From Allodiplogaster sudhausi (Eukaryota > Nematoda > Chromadorea > Rhabditida > Diplogasteridae), in NCBI GenBank assembly GCA_945643635.1, contig CALZFC010000015.1, forward strand, positions 4,087,001 through 4,151,000: a stretch of 64,000 nucleotides of DNA, read 5' to 3'. The notes under the pieces are model-generated. The model saw only the letters and a program-made list of their open reading frames with translations. It was not told the DNA's origin and did not search any database. This document shows, piece by piece, positions 45,744 through 56,471 of this stretch. Made by a program: the position numbers and the translations under genes. Positions within the stretch are counted from its first letter, which is position 1, and each line of letters begins with the position of its first letter.

Positions 45744-47165
45744 CACGAGCAACGTGTCCTGTTCGATAAAGTGGACGGGAGTCCTCGGGGGCATCGAGTG
45801 GACGGCGAACTCTTGAGGGAGTTCGTATTCCTCCCTTGCAGCCTTCCTTCCCAATTGAGAAAGGTTCGACATATACATTTTATTTTCCTTTGGTGTTTTT
45901 ATTGTCTAAAATACAGCTTTTTGGGCGTTCTTTCGCCAACCCGTATTATTTTTTTCACGACATTGAATAGATTAGATGTGTGAAAGGAATGCACTTTCCT
46001 TGACTGTTAAAGGGGAAAACCTTTCACTAAAGCACTTTTGCTGACCAACGGTTTTTGTTGTTTCTTGGTATCAAAAATTATTGATATTATTTAAATGAGG
46101 GGGATCTAATTCAGGAGTGGATGGATGTGCCCCGGCCCTCTTCTTCTTTGGTGGCGGCTTCGATGACGGTCGGTCCTGGTGGCGGCGGACCTGGCCGCGC
46201 CCTCCGCTTTTGTAAGTATTTTTCTTCTTTTAAAGGTTTGGTAAAGTACATTGTATACAACAGGCTGCTTCTTTTAATTTATTCTTGCTTATCTAGTGCT
46301 TAGTTTCATTAGAAAAATCTAAGTTAGCATCGCAATAATGTAAGTTGGAAACAGTGACATGGTACGGTATCAGGGTAAAAAGGTACTGTCCTTTCGACAG
46401 ACCTTATTTTGGGCCTCCCCGATGTTCTACCCCACCATGTTATTGAAGGCCATTTAGACAAAAACAGCTAATCCACCCTGGTTTCCCGGCCTAATAATTC
46501 ATTCCCCACCCTAATCTTTTGGGTCCTCGACAGCGGCTTTTATTCCCTGTACGGTATGCATACTGTAGCGGCGCAGCCTTCTTTTAGGTGATGATTCACA
46601 GCTTGACTTTCGGCCGGTACAAGGCTAATAGTCTAAGTTTATCCTGTTGGGTATCGCGCCCGTAATTTTGCGCCTTTGTATCGTAATTTCTTTGAAGAAA
46701 AGAATCATCTAATCTAGTCTTTTCGAGTGAATTGAACCAAGGAATCCACTGAAATTAATGCTGCTATATCAGGGTGGGCTAACCCCCCCCCTATCGTTAG
46801 CATCCGTGATTTCCTTGTAGTGTTGTCGTGAGTTAAGTTCCCTTCCTATTTTCAACTATCTAAAAGTAGAATTCCTTTAAAATGTGGAGTTGTTAGTGTT
46901 CCTATTTAATCGTAACTGAAACTGAACAAACAAGTTGTAGGATATTCTTTCTTTTTTTCTGACAAAATTTCAAAGGAAACGTTTTCAACCATTCATACCG
47001 TAACTCCTGTTCTTTTTCTTTATCCTTTTCTTTAATCTCAATCTCCCTTCACCCTCTCTTGTTTTACCTTCCTCAATGTCTTTTCTTGCAGACCATGGCG
47101 GCCGACCCGAGACCTACCGCCAGCACTTCGAGTCGATCTCCCGAATAATCACCGGTGGGGGCTAA
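45744..47165 (+). CDS. Unrecognised gene inside the 6-kb element, last three exons
   Basis: Exons 45744-45863, 46115-46211 and 47092-47165 (TAA) join in perfect phase, with tttcag/ttcag/tgcag acceptors and gttcga/gtaagt donors. They encode about 96 residues: VLFDKVDGSPRGHRVDGELL at the start, a Gly-rich middle (TVGPGGGGPGRALRF) and YRQHFESISRIITGGG at the end. The exons are much more GC-rich than their surroundings. Upstream exon-like blocks near 44779-44861 and 45185-45248 could belong but do not all fit in frame. No domain recognised. It could be element-encoded or a captured host gene. Confidence 0.45.
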
Positions 47166-48127
47166 AAAGGAATCGTCTATTTTACATACCCTCCCTGATT
47201 TTTTGCCTTCAATCTAGTTAGTCTCCATATTGCGAATTGATTCTTTCGAATTCATGCTTTCTCTGTAGTTCGTAAGTCCACTTATTCCTATCGTCGATTT
47301 TTGTTTAGTTAACATTATAATTCCATTAATTTTCTGCTTTTCCTTACTTCATTTTTTCTTACACTATGTTTTAATTGGTCCGATGTTGAAATTTCAACCT
47401 TTAGCCAGAATTAATGGTCGTTTAAAATGACGTGCCACTTTTGACAGCCGTAAAAAATGCCTTGCCAATTTTGATAGCCATCAAATTTGCTGGACTTTTT
47501 TGACACCTGTTTAAACTGCCATGCCATTTCTGCTAGCCGCCAAAATTGGCAAGCTGGTTTGGCAAATTTTTCACTCTATTATTTTGGCTTGGCAAATTTA
47601 GCAGTTGATCAACTCTGGCAGGTAATCTTGGCAGATTTATATCGCTGCTTTTTTTGGCAAAAAGGCCCACTCCTCCTCGAGAAGCTGTGACATATTTTTC
47701 AACCATTTTCTGTGCCATCTTCGTTTAACACTTGCGTAATTTTGCCTCGACACTTTTGACTCGTATCTTTTTTTGGTTAGGTTGTTTTTGCCATTTTAGA
47801 CAGCTGTTGATTTTGGCATGATGAATATTGAAGAATAAACCTTGATGACATTCTTGACAATCATACAAATTGCCATGGCATAATAAATGGGCTTGAAAAC
47901 TGGCAAATTTGCTTGCCAAAAATAACAGCAAAACTGAAAATTGCAGAGAAAAACCAAACTTTTTAATTCACACTGTCTTATATGTATGTATGTATGTATG
48001 CATATACATACATGTATGTAGGAAATACTTTTCAATATTTTACAAAAATTTACATAGCCATCTGAATATATCATGAACATATGCTTCTCGATTTTAAATA
48101 TCGAGTTATGTACTCAGAGTGACTCAC

Positions 48128-49214
48128 CTCCGATATCACTCTCAGACCCAACCCAGAAGTACACGCGAGCTTCACGATTGTTCTTCGTCACGGTGTTCCA
48201 AATCTAAGCGAATTTCTAAGAAACTCATTTCTGCCATTCACATTTATAATTTACAGTCATATCAGTAATGGCTGTGGCCTTCTAATTTTCTTTTCTGTGA
48301 ATAATGTATTGTGACGGCACTTACAGGTTCGCCGGAGTAGAATTTGCCCTCGTTGGTATTAAAAGTCTAAAATTAATTGTTATTTGGCATATAGAAATAT
48401 CCTCTATAAATCTGTTTCACGAAGTTTCCAATCTGAATAACGTTTTTATTGTTAGTATTGCTTCGTTTTGCACTGACGCCGTGCTGGTGATTGTCAAAAT
48501 TGTTGTCGATGACTCCATGGGTCTCCGGGTGAAGGCCCGTGGCGATGGTGTAGTGATTCGGGAAGGTTTTTGAAGGAAAGGAAGGCTTCATATATTCTTG
48601 AAAAAATCGGTGTTAAAAATAAGAGAAAAATTTCATCTTCTTAATATAAAATAAAACTCATACGCGCGTGTGCAGAGCAAGGAAGAAGGGAGTGGAGATT
48701 CCTTGTTTCTGCTTTGAGATTCAAGTAACGAGCAGCGAAGCCATCCAGAGAGACAACGAGCAGAGGAGGTGGCGAAATACTCAATTATTATTAGTGAGAC
48801 GGCTAGAACCACAGCCACATATTTGATCATTCACGAACACACGGAAACTATCAAATAGCAAAAGAAGGTGTTAGCTAATACAACTGCCATAAACAGTTTG
48901 AAACAACCTATATATAAATTATAATACCTGCGATTGCATTTTTGTAGTTCTTCACAGAAGTGGGAATGGATGCTGTGCTGATCCACAGACGAGTCTAAAA
49001 AAAACTCATGATCAGTATGGAATACTATTCCCGAGGCTTGTCGAGTGTTTTTTTAAATAACTAGCCATAAAACGTATAGTGTTCATCCCAATAGGAGAGG
49101 GAAAATACCTGTTGACCAGCCCGGAGGATGCAGCAAGCCAGCTTGCCTTTCTGCAACGCATACCAGAAACACGCAGAGCGCGCCGAGAAATACAATCGCC
49201 CCTTCAAGTCTCAT
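48128..49214 (-). pseudogene. Ectonucleotide pyrophosphatase/phosphodiesterase (ENPP), 5' part only
   Basis: ENPP enzymes are secreted or membrane zinc phosphodiesterases that cleave nucleotides and phospholipids. Exons: 49214-49109 (signal peptide, MRLEGAIVFLGALCVFLVCV), 48994-48928, 48779-48664, from 48596, 48366-48325 and 48203-48128. Junctions 1-2-3-4 and 5-6 keep frame; the donor of exon 4 is uncertain. Landmarks: PPPLLVVSLDGF (metal-binding Asp), [20 protein letters not shown] with the nucleophile Thr in [20 protein letters not shown], and VYFWVGSESDIGG. After the last exon only 150 bp remain before a 6-kb repeat element, and the rest of the catalytic domain was not found on its far side. 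The gene is therefore either truncated or has an intron longer than 6 kb whose 3' exons I cannot see. Confidence 0.78.
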
Positions 49215-49271
49215 TTCAGTAACCATTATTACAGCCATTTCATCCTTGTAAAATTTCATATATAAAATATG

Positions 49272-49275
<4 letters not shown>

Positions 49276-49342
<67 letters not shown>
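49276..49342. repeat. (AT)n microsatellite upstream of ENPP
   Basis: A pure (TA)n tract of about 67 bp begins 62 bp upstream of the ENPP start codon. Confidence 0.95.
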
Positions 49343-49346
<4 letters not shown>

Positions 49347-51811
49347 TATGTACGCATGTACCAATAAGAGCGCGATATCGAGTTTCATTTCGCCACATCA
49401 TTTTCTTCACTTTCATGGGCTTGCTCATCGTTTCTCCTTTCATATTGAAACCTCCTGAAGTAGCGTAATTAGTAGTTGACACATACATATTTATTAATTA
49501 TATTAATTTTTACATGTAAATTAGATTCAGTAAATTATTTTTTAGCGGATGACTGTAAGATACATAACTGTTGTGTATCAGACACAGAGATGAGGTGTGC
49601 GATGGAAATGGTCAGACGAGATTTATAGAGCGAAGGAGAGAACCGCCGCTTGAGAGGGTGAACACGGAGCGAAGTGAAGTGAGCTCACCACCTAGAATGA
49701 AAGTAGGACATGGAATGAGCTAGACTCATGTACATATATAGGTAGTATTCTAGTTACAATGACAACGTAAACCTAACAATACTTCGTGACTTATGACAGG
49801 AGTGAGAGCTGATAGAGAAGAATCACGTGGAGAAAACAACAAATTACAATGCGTTATTGTTTGAGGCGACAACAATTCCTTGAAAAACTCTACAACAGTA
49901 CTTTGAAAAAAGGGTTATATTGTATGAGACTTTGTAGAATGTCATTAGGATCTACATATCAATTAAGTGAAAATTAATATCTTCATAAACTAATATAACT
50001 CACTTAAAAAAATCGTTCAAGGCTGGCGTGCCTGGTTCATTTTCCAGCCCGCGAAGTAGGCAGATGTGGAGAGAGGAAAGACGAATGATCACGGGCGTTC
50101 CAGGACCATTTCCATGTCTCTTCTCTCTCCCTCCAATTCCCTCAGTCTCCGGAAGAATGAGGATTATTTCAAAAAGAGATGCAGGCAGATGAAATGGTAA
50201 TCGGAAACTGACGCAGGCGAATAGTTCGTTTCTGTACACAAGCAACAACATGCATTACCTTGAAGCAAGCAAGACGACGATTATGAAAGAGAGAGAAAAG
50301 AAGAAGAAAGGAGATCAGACAAATGAGACTGAGGGAGAAAAAGAATAAGAATATGACATGAGAGGAATCGAATGAGATATTGACTGATCGATAAGTAAAA
50401 GGGAAAGAATACTAAACACATACAGAGACAAATACGTTTCATGACAAGAGACTATTTAGAAATAAGCGAGATGCAGACAGAGGATTCTTTATTGAAGAAA
50501 ACTATAATAGAACTAAACGCTAAACGGCTGCCATACATACATGAAAGTCAGCTGCGAGAAAATCATTTGATATTTACATAATTCGGAGTGCTGGCGCTTG
50601 GGATTGATAGTACGAGGAAATTATGATATTAAAGGGTGCAAAGCTGAGAAAAGGGAAGAAAGAAAGAGACTGTGCAAATAAAGAAGAAGAGAGGGAGACG
50701 ATAAAGGAAATTGATTAATTCTACGAAAGCGAAGGAACTGCAGCTTCCGCCCTGCTGTATTTTCAGAGAGAGAGAGAGGAGAGAGAGAGTTATAGTAAGA
50801 GAAAAAGAGAGAGACTGAGAGCGAATAAGATAGGGAAAGAACAAGGGCGAATAAAATGTAAGAGGCTGTGGCGATCACTTTCGCTGTTCCTCTCCAATAT
50901 GAGCCGTATAGTCAATTGGCTAATGATTGCAGAACCTTCAGTTGAAAAGCAGAGATGGCTGACTATTTTCAATGACTACATTTTAATAGCCCCCACAAAG
51001 ACAGAGACTACTAGAGAAGCGCACCAATTGTTAGAATGTAAATGCATATTTCTTCTCACAATACACATGTACACTACGCTAACTTTTGTCATTCCTCATC
51101 TGAATAACTAACTTTTTGCAGAGATTACAGCTTAGAAATACTCATACCTTTTCACGTTTGTTTTGGCAACACTTATGGTTAGAAGGTATTCGTAAATTTC
51201 CTGGTGTTACTGTCAAACATTATTGTAGTCAGAATGCCGTGCTCGATATGTGAATCTAGGAGTCATTGCTATGCAGGTACTCCCTGTTCTATCGCTCATG
51301 TCCTCAACCCATCCAATGAAGACTGAAAACATCTAGCCTCCATGACAGGAAGAGAAGCTGGGAGACAACGAACCAGTGAATGACTCCTGGGGCAATATGT
51401 CCGAGGCAGCCACGGCTGTCCACACTTTTGCATCCCAGTTATCCATGATGGGAAAAACAGCGAAGAGAAAGGGAGACGAGCAAAATGAAGGAGAGGAGAC
51501 AGCGACGGCATGGTGGATATTTGAAAGATACGAACAGTTGACGATGAGAAAATGGAGTGAAAAATACAAGAGAAAACGATAGAGAAAGAAAAAGAGAGAT
51601 ACAGAGAAATTGCGAGGAGAGAGAAAATCAGAATGATTCTGGAGGAATGCTCAATGTCCACTTCAGTGGCGTAAGGACAATGCTTTGAGTACAAAAGGCT
51701 CGTTGTGCATTGTCTGTCAGCTGAAGAGCTCCTCTTTCCTCTCGATTCTAAATAGTCATCATTTTGTTTCAGATTTTATGATCATAAAATGAAATAAGTT
51801 GTTTAGTAAAT
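49343..51811. other. Intergenic region upstream of ENPP and of DUF148 gene 1
   Basis: About 2.5 kb with patches of GA-rich sequence (50290-50345, 50640-50700, 50765-50815). Open frames occur on both strands (for example minus 50000-50251 and minus 51296-51694), but none shows a family or spliced structure I can support. Confidence 0.5.
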
Positions 51812-53010
51812 ATGTTGTCTCCAATAAACTCGGCACTCATCGCAGTCTGCTACGGTCTCGTTGGCATCTGTCGAGATGGAACTGTCGGCGACAAGGTTAC
51901 ATTCTCAATTATACACTCCTTGATCCTTTAAAATGAATAATGAAAGCAAAGGAAAGTGACAACAGGGAGGCGAAATAGCAGTGGACTTTGAAAAGTGGGA
52001 AGCGACAACTCCGCGACTGCCTTTTCTGGCCAAGGTAGATCGGAAACAGCTGCGCGGTTTCTTCGACATCATCCAGAACAAGGCCATGACTAAGCAGGAG
52101 GTCTCACTTTGGTGTCTTATGAAGAGAAGGCTAGACGTTCCTTTTAGATTCTCGACAACATTGGCAAGTGGGCGGACGGAATTGGAGGAGAGACAGCGGT
52201 CAGTGTGACTTTTCATGAGACACTAAATAAGTAAGGAAAAGAGAGACAAAGAACTGAATGGAACCATGCAGGCGGGCTTCAAGCTGTTCGCCAAGCGCCT
52301 TCGTGCCTACCGCCTCGAGGCCGGCCGCAACATCTCGCGCATTCTCAACGAGCTGCCCATTCTCTACAAGCGATTCCAGATCATCAAGAACAACATGACC
52401 CTTACAGGTCAAAAAGTTTGTCCATGGCTTGTTCAGTAACCATCGTTCAATTAAAATTAACTTTGCAAGGCTAAATTGAATATATTTTTTGGCGAAATGC
52501 TTGAGGTGATGAAGACACACAGCAAACACTCGCCCTTTTCGGAGAGTTCGACCAGCGAACGGTTGAAGTGTTCACGCGAGTTCTGGAGATGAACATGCCA
52601 AGCAGTCTCATCGAGACACCCAGAAAAGTTGGAACTATCACTGTTTTGTGGCTTCTCATAGAATAGCTCAATAAAATATGACTAACTAGGAAGCAACGAA
52701 GCCCCGTCGGAAGAGCATGCAGCCGGCCTTTCTCGTGGCAGCCGCGCACCCCGAAGTTGCAGACAAACTGAGACATGAAGGGGCGCGGCCGGATGGCGCG
52801 GAGGCGAAGGAGCCGGTCCGGGTGGAGCCGAAGGAGCCGGTCCGCTCCGCAGACTCGGGGGCCATCCAGCAGGGGGCCCTGCCCACTTCTGGCAATCCCC
52901 CTCGTGCCAGCAAGGCGAGCATTCTCAGACATGCAGTGCAGATTCCCCTCGACGAACTCGGCATTCTTGCCGAGCACCTCGAGGGAGAACGAGAAAAGGG
53001 ACGGAAGTAG
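51812..53010 (+). CDS. Secreted SXP/RAL-2-like (DUF148) protein 1, about 282 aa
   Basis: Exons 51812-51895, 51966-52100, 52148-52198, 52272-52407, 52506-52627 and 52690-53010 (TAG), all in frame. A signal peptide (PINSALIAVCYGLVGIC) comes first. The DUF148-like region runs from LPFLAKVDRKQLRGFFDIIQ through MTKQEILDNIGKWADGIGG to RNISRILNELPILYKRFQII and NNMTLT; LPFL, FFxIIQN and TKxEI are the family's signature spacing. The C-terminal exon is a low-complexity tail with KEPVRVEPKEPVR. The family is known only in nematodes, is usually secreted and immunogenic in parasites, and its biochemical role is unclear. It is tandem with a second copy 1.3 kb downstream. The exon 5 acceptor ends in GAG. 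Confidence 0.78.
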
Positions 53011-54301
53011 ACTTCTGATTCTTCATTCCATGTTTACTGTTGATTGTATTTGTTGTTTCTTTCCACTTTTAATTTTATGCCATTGAATTCACATTAATAA
53101 TACACTTACTTGTAAATAAATGATTTTTCTGCAATAAACAACTTTTTGAAATGTATGCAGAAGAAAGGGAAATTCAATTTTAAAACAAAGTCAACCACTT
53201 GCTCAACCAACTGCTCAACTTGAAAATTATTTCAATAGGTATTCGAATATTCCGACTTTCTTGCCAAATTTATCAGTGTCACTGATAAGTTTTGTTACAT
53301 AGTACATACATATGTACATATGTAATTTAATTGAAAAGACTAAGCTGATTTGCATTTCAAAATTTCGCTGCTGGGCATAACCAGTTGGATACAACCAGTT
53401 TTTAGAATGGTAATTATGATAATAGCCTTCTAACCCTTGCAAGCAAATGCTAAACATTTGCCAGATCAGCTTCGCCCTTCATTTCTCATTGTCTGTCTAA
53501 CTAAGACGCTCTCCACTCTGGCTGTGAAGAGTAGCAAACATTCGATATCACATCTATTTTAATTTATTTCTGATTTAGGAAGCAAGATTTTCAGAAAATA
53601 ACATGCCTGTGGGCTGCGATGTAAATTAATGTTGAAAACAGTTAAAAGTATTTACTTTCTCTTCAGATTCTGATTCTTCTGTAATAATTAATAATTAAAT
53701 AATCTATTCCACAAAAAATGATATTCGAATCTATTGATTCGTTTCATATTTTCTTCAAATCTCATGCAGAGTACTTTTGCTTCTTGATTAAGGCTGACCA
53801 TACACGATATGGAAGAGAAGCCGCCGCAGGCACAGAAAGAATAGAGATGCAAAAAATAACAAAGCATCATCCTTTCCAAGGGAAGGAGCGATTTGGTTAG
53901 AACAGACAAGAGCCATGTAACAGACGCCGTTTACATGAGAGAAACAGAAATGGAAGAGGCAGAGGAAGTGAGAGAGGAATTGTACGAAGTGAGAGGATCA
54001 CACAGAATGCACAGGACTATGAGATGTATAAAGCCACGAAGCGAGCGGAGCACGACACACTACAATCCTCTTCATCCTTCTATTTCGTACTCTCAACCTC
54101 TTTTGTCGCAGATTAAAGCAACTTTGTTTCTTCCTTCATCATTTTATAATGCAATTTAAACAAACTAATCTAAAAGCTTTTGAGAATCAGTAATAATTTT
54201 GATGTGCTATATAAGAAATGATTTGGTTTGTCTTTGGTGGGACCTGCTCGTTTGATAGCATTTCATTCGAAACCCAAATTTCAGAACGAATTAAATTCGG
54301 A
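53011..54301. other. Spacer between the two DUF148 genes
   Basis: AT-rich. It contains a TACATATGTACATATGTA-type short repeat near 53303-53322 and an open frame at 53893-54159 that I do not recognise. The promoter of the second DUF148 gene should lie at the right end. Confidence 0.5.
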
Positions 54302-55649
54302 ATGCTTTCTCCTGTGAACACTGCGATCATCGCTGTCTGCTATGGTCTAATCGAGATCTGCCGTGAGAAGACCGCCGGCTCGGTATTCTCTTCAAAGATT
54401 AGGCTGTTGCCTGCACAATTCGCGAGTTTCAAAATGGTAAATGTAAATATCTGAGGATGGCGAGATTGCGGTGGACTTCGACAAGTGGTGCAGCACTCCT
54501 GTCCGCTTCGCCTTTCTCTCCAATGTCGATGCTGAACAACTCAAAGAGTTCTTCCACATCATTCAAAACAAGCATGTGCCTAAGCAGGAGGTTTATATTT
54601 ATTTCTTTGTTAAAAACTTGATACAATGGTGCCGAACTATATTTTTTGCAAATAGTTTGCGTTTCTCCGTGATCCTTTATCAGGTTCTGGATGACATTGA
54701 AAAGTGGGCTTCTGAAGTCGATTCCTTCACCTCAGTTCGTTTGCTCTTTTGATGATGGATGAGAGACTCTTCCCCTAGAGGTGCGAGAGATATTCTGCAG
54801 AAGGAGTACAAGAAGTTCGCCCGGAGACTCCGCTCCTACCGCCTGGAGGCTGGCCGGAACATCTCGCGAATCATTGCAGACTTGCCGAAACTCAATAAGC
54901 GATTTAAGGCTATCAAGAATAATATGACCTTTAAAGGTTCTCTTGCTTTTTCCTATATAATTCCTTGAATAATACAAAAAAATGTAAGGCGGAGTAGCCT
55001 CGAGTAATAGTTGGAAGCAATCCAGCAGCGATAATGCAATGTCTGTCTGAGAAGGAGAAATTGTGCAGCGGATGAAGACGCGTCACGCACTCTGCGCCTC
55101 TTCAATGGATTCGAGAGTCGGACGGTCGAAGTGTTCGCACGGATCCTCGAGCTGAACATGCCGCGCGATCTCTTCGACGGGGTCGACCAGAGCAACTCCT
55201 TCGTTAGTCGCACACTTATTAATTATTCAGTTACGTTTATCTGTCTCGAGACAGCAATTTAGAGAAAGAAGGCGCGGCGTGCTGAGGCCCTTTCCGTATT
55301 CAACTCGACAGATCGGTCCATCGAGGCTGAGGACGAAGAGGAAGAGGACTTCGTTGACGACGTTTCCCAATCCATCCTGGCGCGCCATCCACGGCACTCA
55401 GTTGACTACGGTAGCACCGAAACTGTCGACGAGAACCCGCTGGAGTCGACGGAAGACCCAGAGCTGACAACTGAATACAGTATTCCCGAGAGTGGCGTCA
55501 GCACCGAAGAGCAGAAGACAAGCGATAGCTCTGGCGGTGGCAGCACAATGCGGCCAGACATCGCGGAACAACTCGAAGTCCTCAATTTGCTCGCGCAGAA
55601 AATTGAAGCCGAGCAGATTCAGAAGAATTCCGGGATTAAGACTAAATAG
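54302..55649 (+). CDS. Secreted SXP/RAL-2-like (DUF148) protein 2, about 307 aa
   Basis: Exons 54302-54382, 54456-54590, 54684-54734, 54801-54936, 55069-55202 and 55263-55649 (TAG). The first four coding blocks match gene 1 in length class, intron position and phase (135, 51 and 136 bp exons are identical in size), so the pair arose by tandem duplication. Shared stretches include MLSP-N-A-IAVCYGL, EIAVDF-KW, YRLEAGRNISRI and RTVEVF-R-LE-NMP. The C-terminal exon differs completely: it is acidic and Ser/Thr-rich (EDEEEEDFVDD, SSGGGSTMRP). The exon 2 acceptor ends in GAG (54453-54455). Expected to be secreted; role unknown. Confidence 0.78.
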
Positions 55650-56471
55650 GGAAAGTTTTAAACAAGTATTCGTTATTGTACATACTTGATCATTAAATAT
55701 TATTTCTCTGAGTTAAATGTCGCATGTTTAACGATAAGTATTTTTGTCATAATGCTAGAACTCTTGCATTGTATCAACACCATTTTGTGCCAAGCCTTCT
55801 GGCTGCTTTCCATAAACATGAACTCTCAGCTGCTGCGTTCACCAGAAGCCGGGTGGCTTCTTAAACAGGCTCTCCTCCGCTTGTGTTTCCTTAACAAGGA
55901 ACCAAACGAATCTTATGGCATCTGCTGCTGCTTGCTCATTGTTCCCTGTACTTCCCATTTGGCAAGATACGCTAGAAAGCGAGGGGCAATTTTCACTTTC
56001 ATCCTGGCCCCTGGCCTCCCCCCCCCCCGCTCATTTAATTACAGGCAAGGTTAACTTCCAATCATAAGAGTTTCTGCCAAAGCCAGAATGAACGGTAGCT
56101 GATCTGTCGGTATTAGTCTGCTGCGACTATCGCTTGCCATCGTTGTGCTCGCTGTCACACGATTCGTTACGCTCTTTTACTCTATTGCCCCTCAAGATGA
56201 AATTAGCTGATTTAGAACGTCAACAATTGGTGACACTTTGATTGAATTTTTGCCAAAAAAAATACATGAAAAATTAACTATAGGTTTCACGTTTGCGGCC
56301 GAAAATAAAGAAAAAAAAGAAAGAAAGGAGAGATTAAAGAAGATATTATACTTTGATAATAGGAAACAAGGAGGTCTACTATAGCATACATTCATACATA
56401 CATGTGTATATGCCACATATACAACCTATGTATGTACTTTGCTTTTTTTAAACTTCTCATGATTTATTCCA
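55650..56471. other. Spacer between DUF148 gene 2 and the chemoreceptor
   Basis: The two genes converge here, so both 3' ends should lie in it. An open frame at 55686-56054 was not recognised. A CATACATACATG-type short repeat occurs near 56390-56405. Confidence 0.5.

Larger units (their letters stand above)
41934..47977. mobile_element. 6-kb TIR element interrupting the ENPP locus
   Basis: The left end GACAGTGTGAATTAAAAAGT is mirrored at the right end (47958-47977), and identity continues for about 36 bases (to TTTGGTTTTTCTCTGCA). Flanks are TAA (41931-41933) and TTA (47978-47980), fitting a TWA-type target as used by PIF/Harbinger. Each side carries several hundred bp of AT-rich sequence with repeated GACGGC/GCCGTCAAAA and TGGCAA phrases. 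The interior (42.8-47.2 kb) holds GC-rich exon-like blocks but no transposase I recognise, so it may be a gene-carrying non-autonomous element. The same ends bound the MITE at 59129-59373. Both copies sit in (TATG)n/(TACA)n repeats. Confidence 0.75.
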
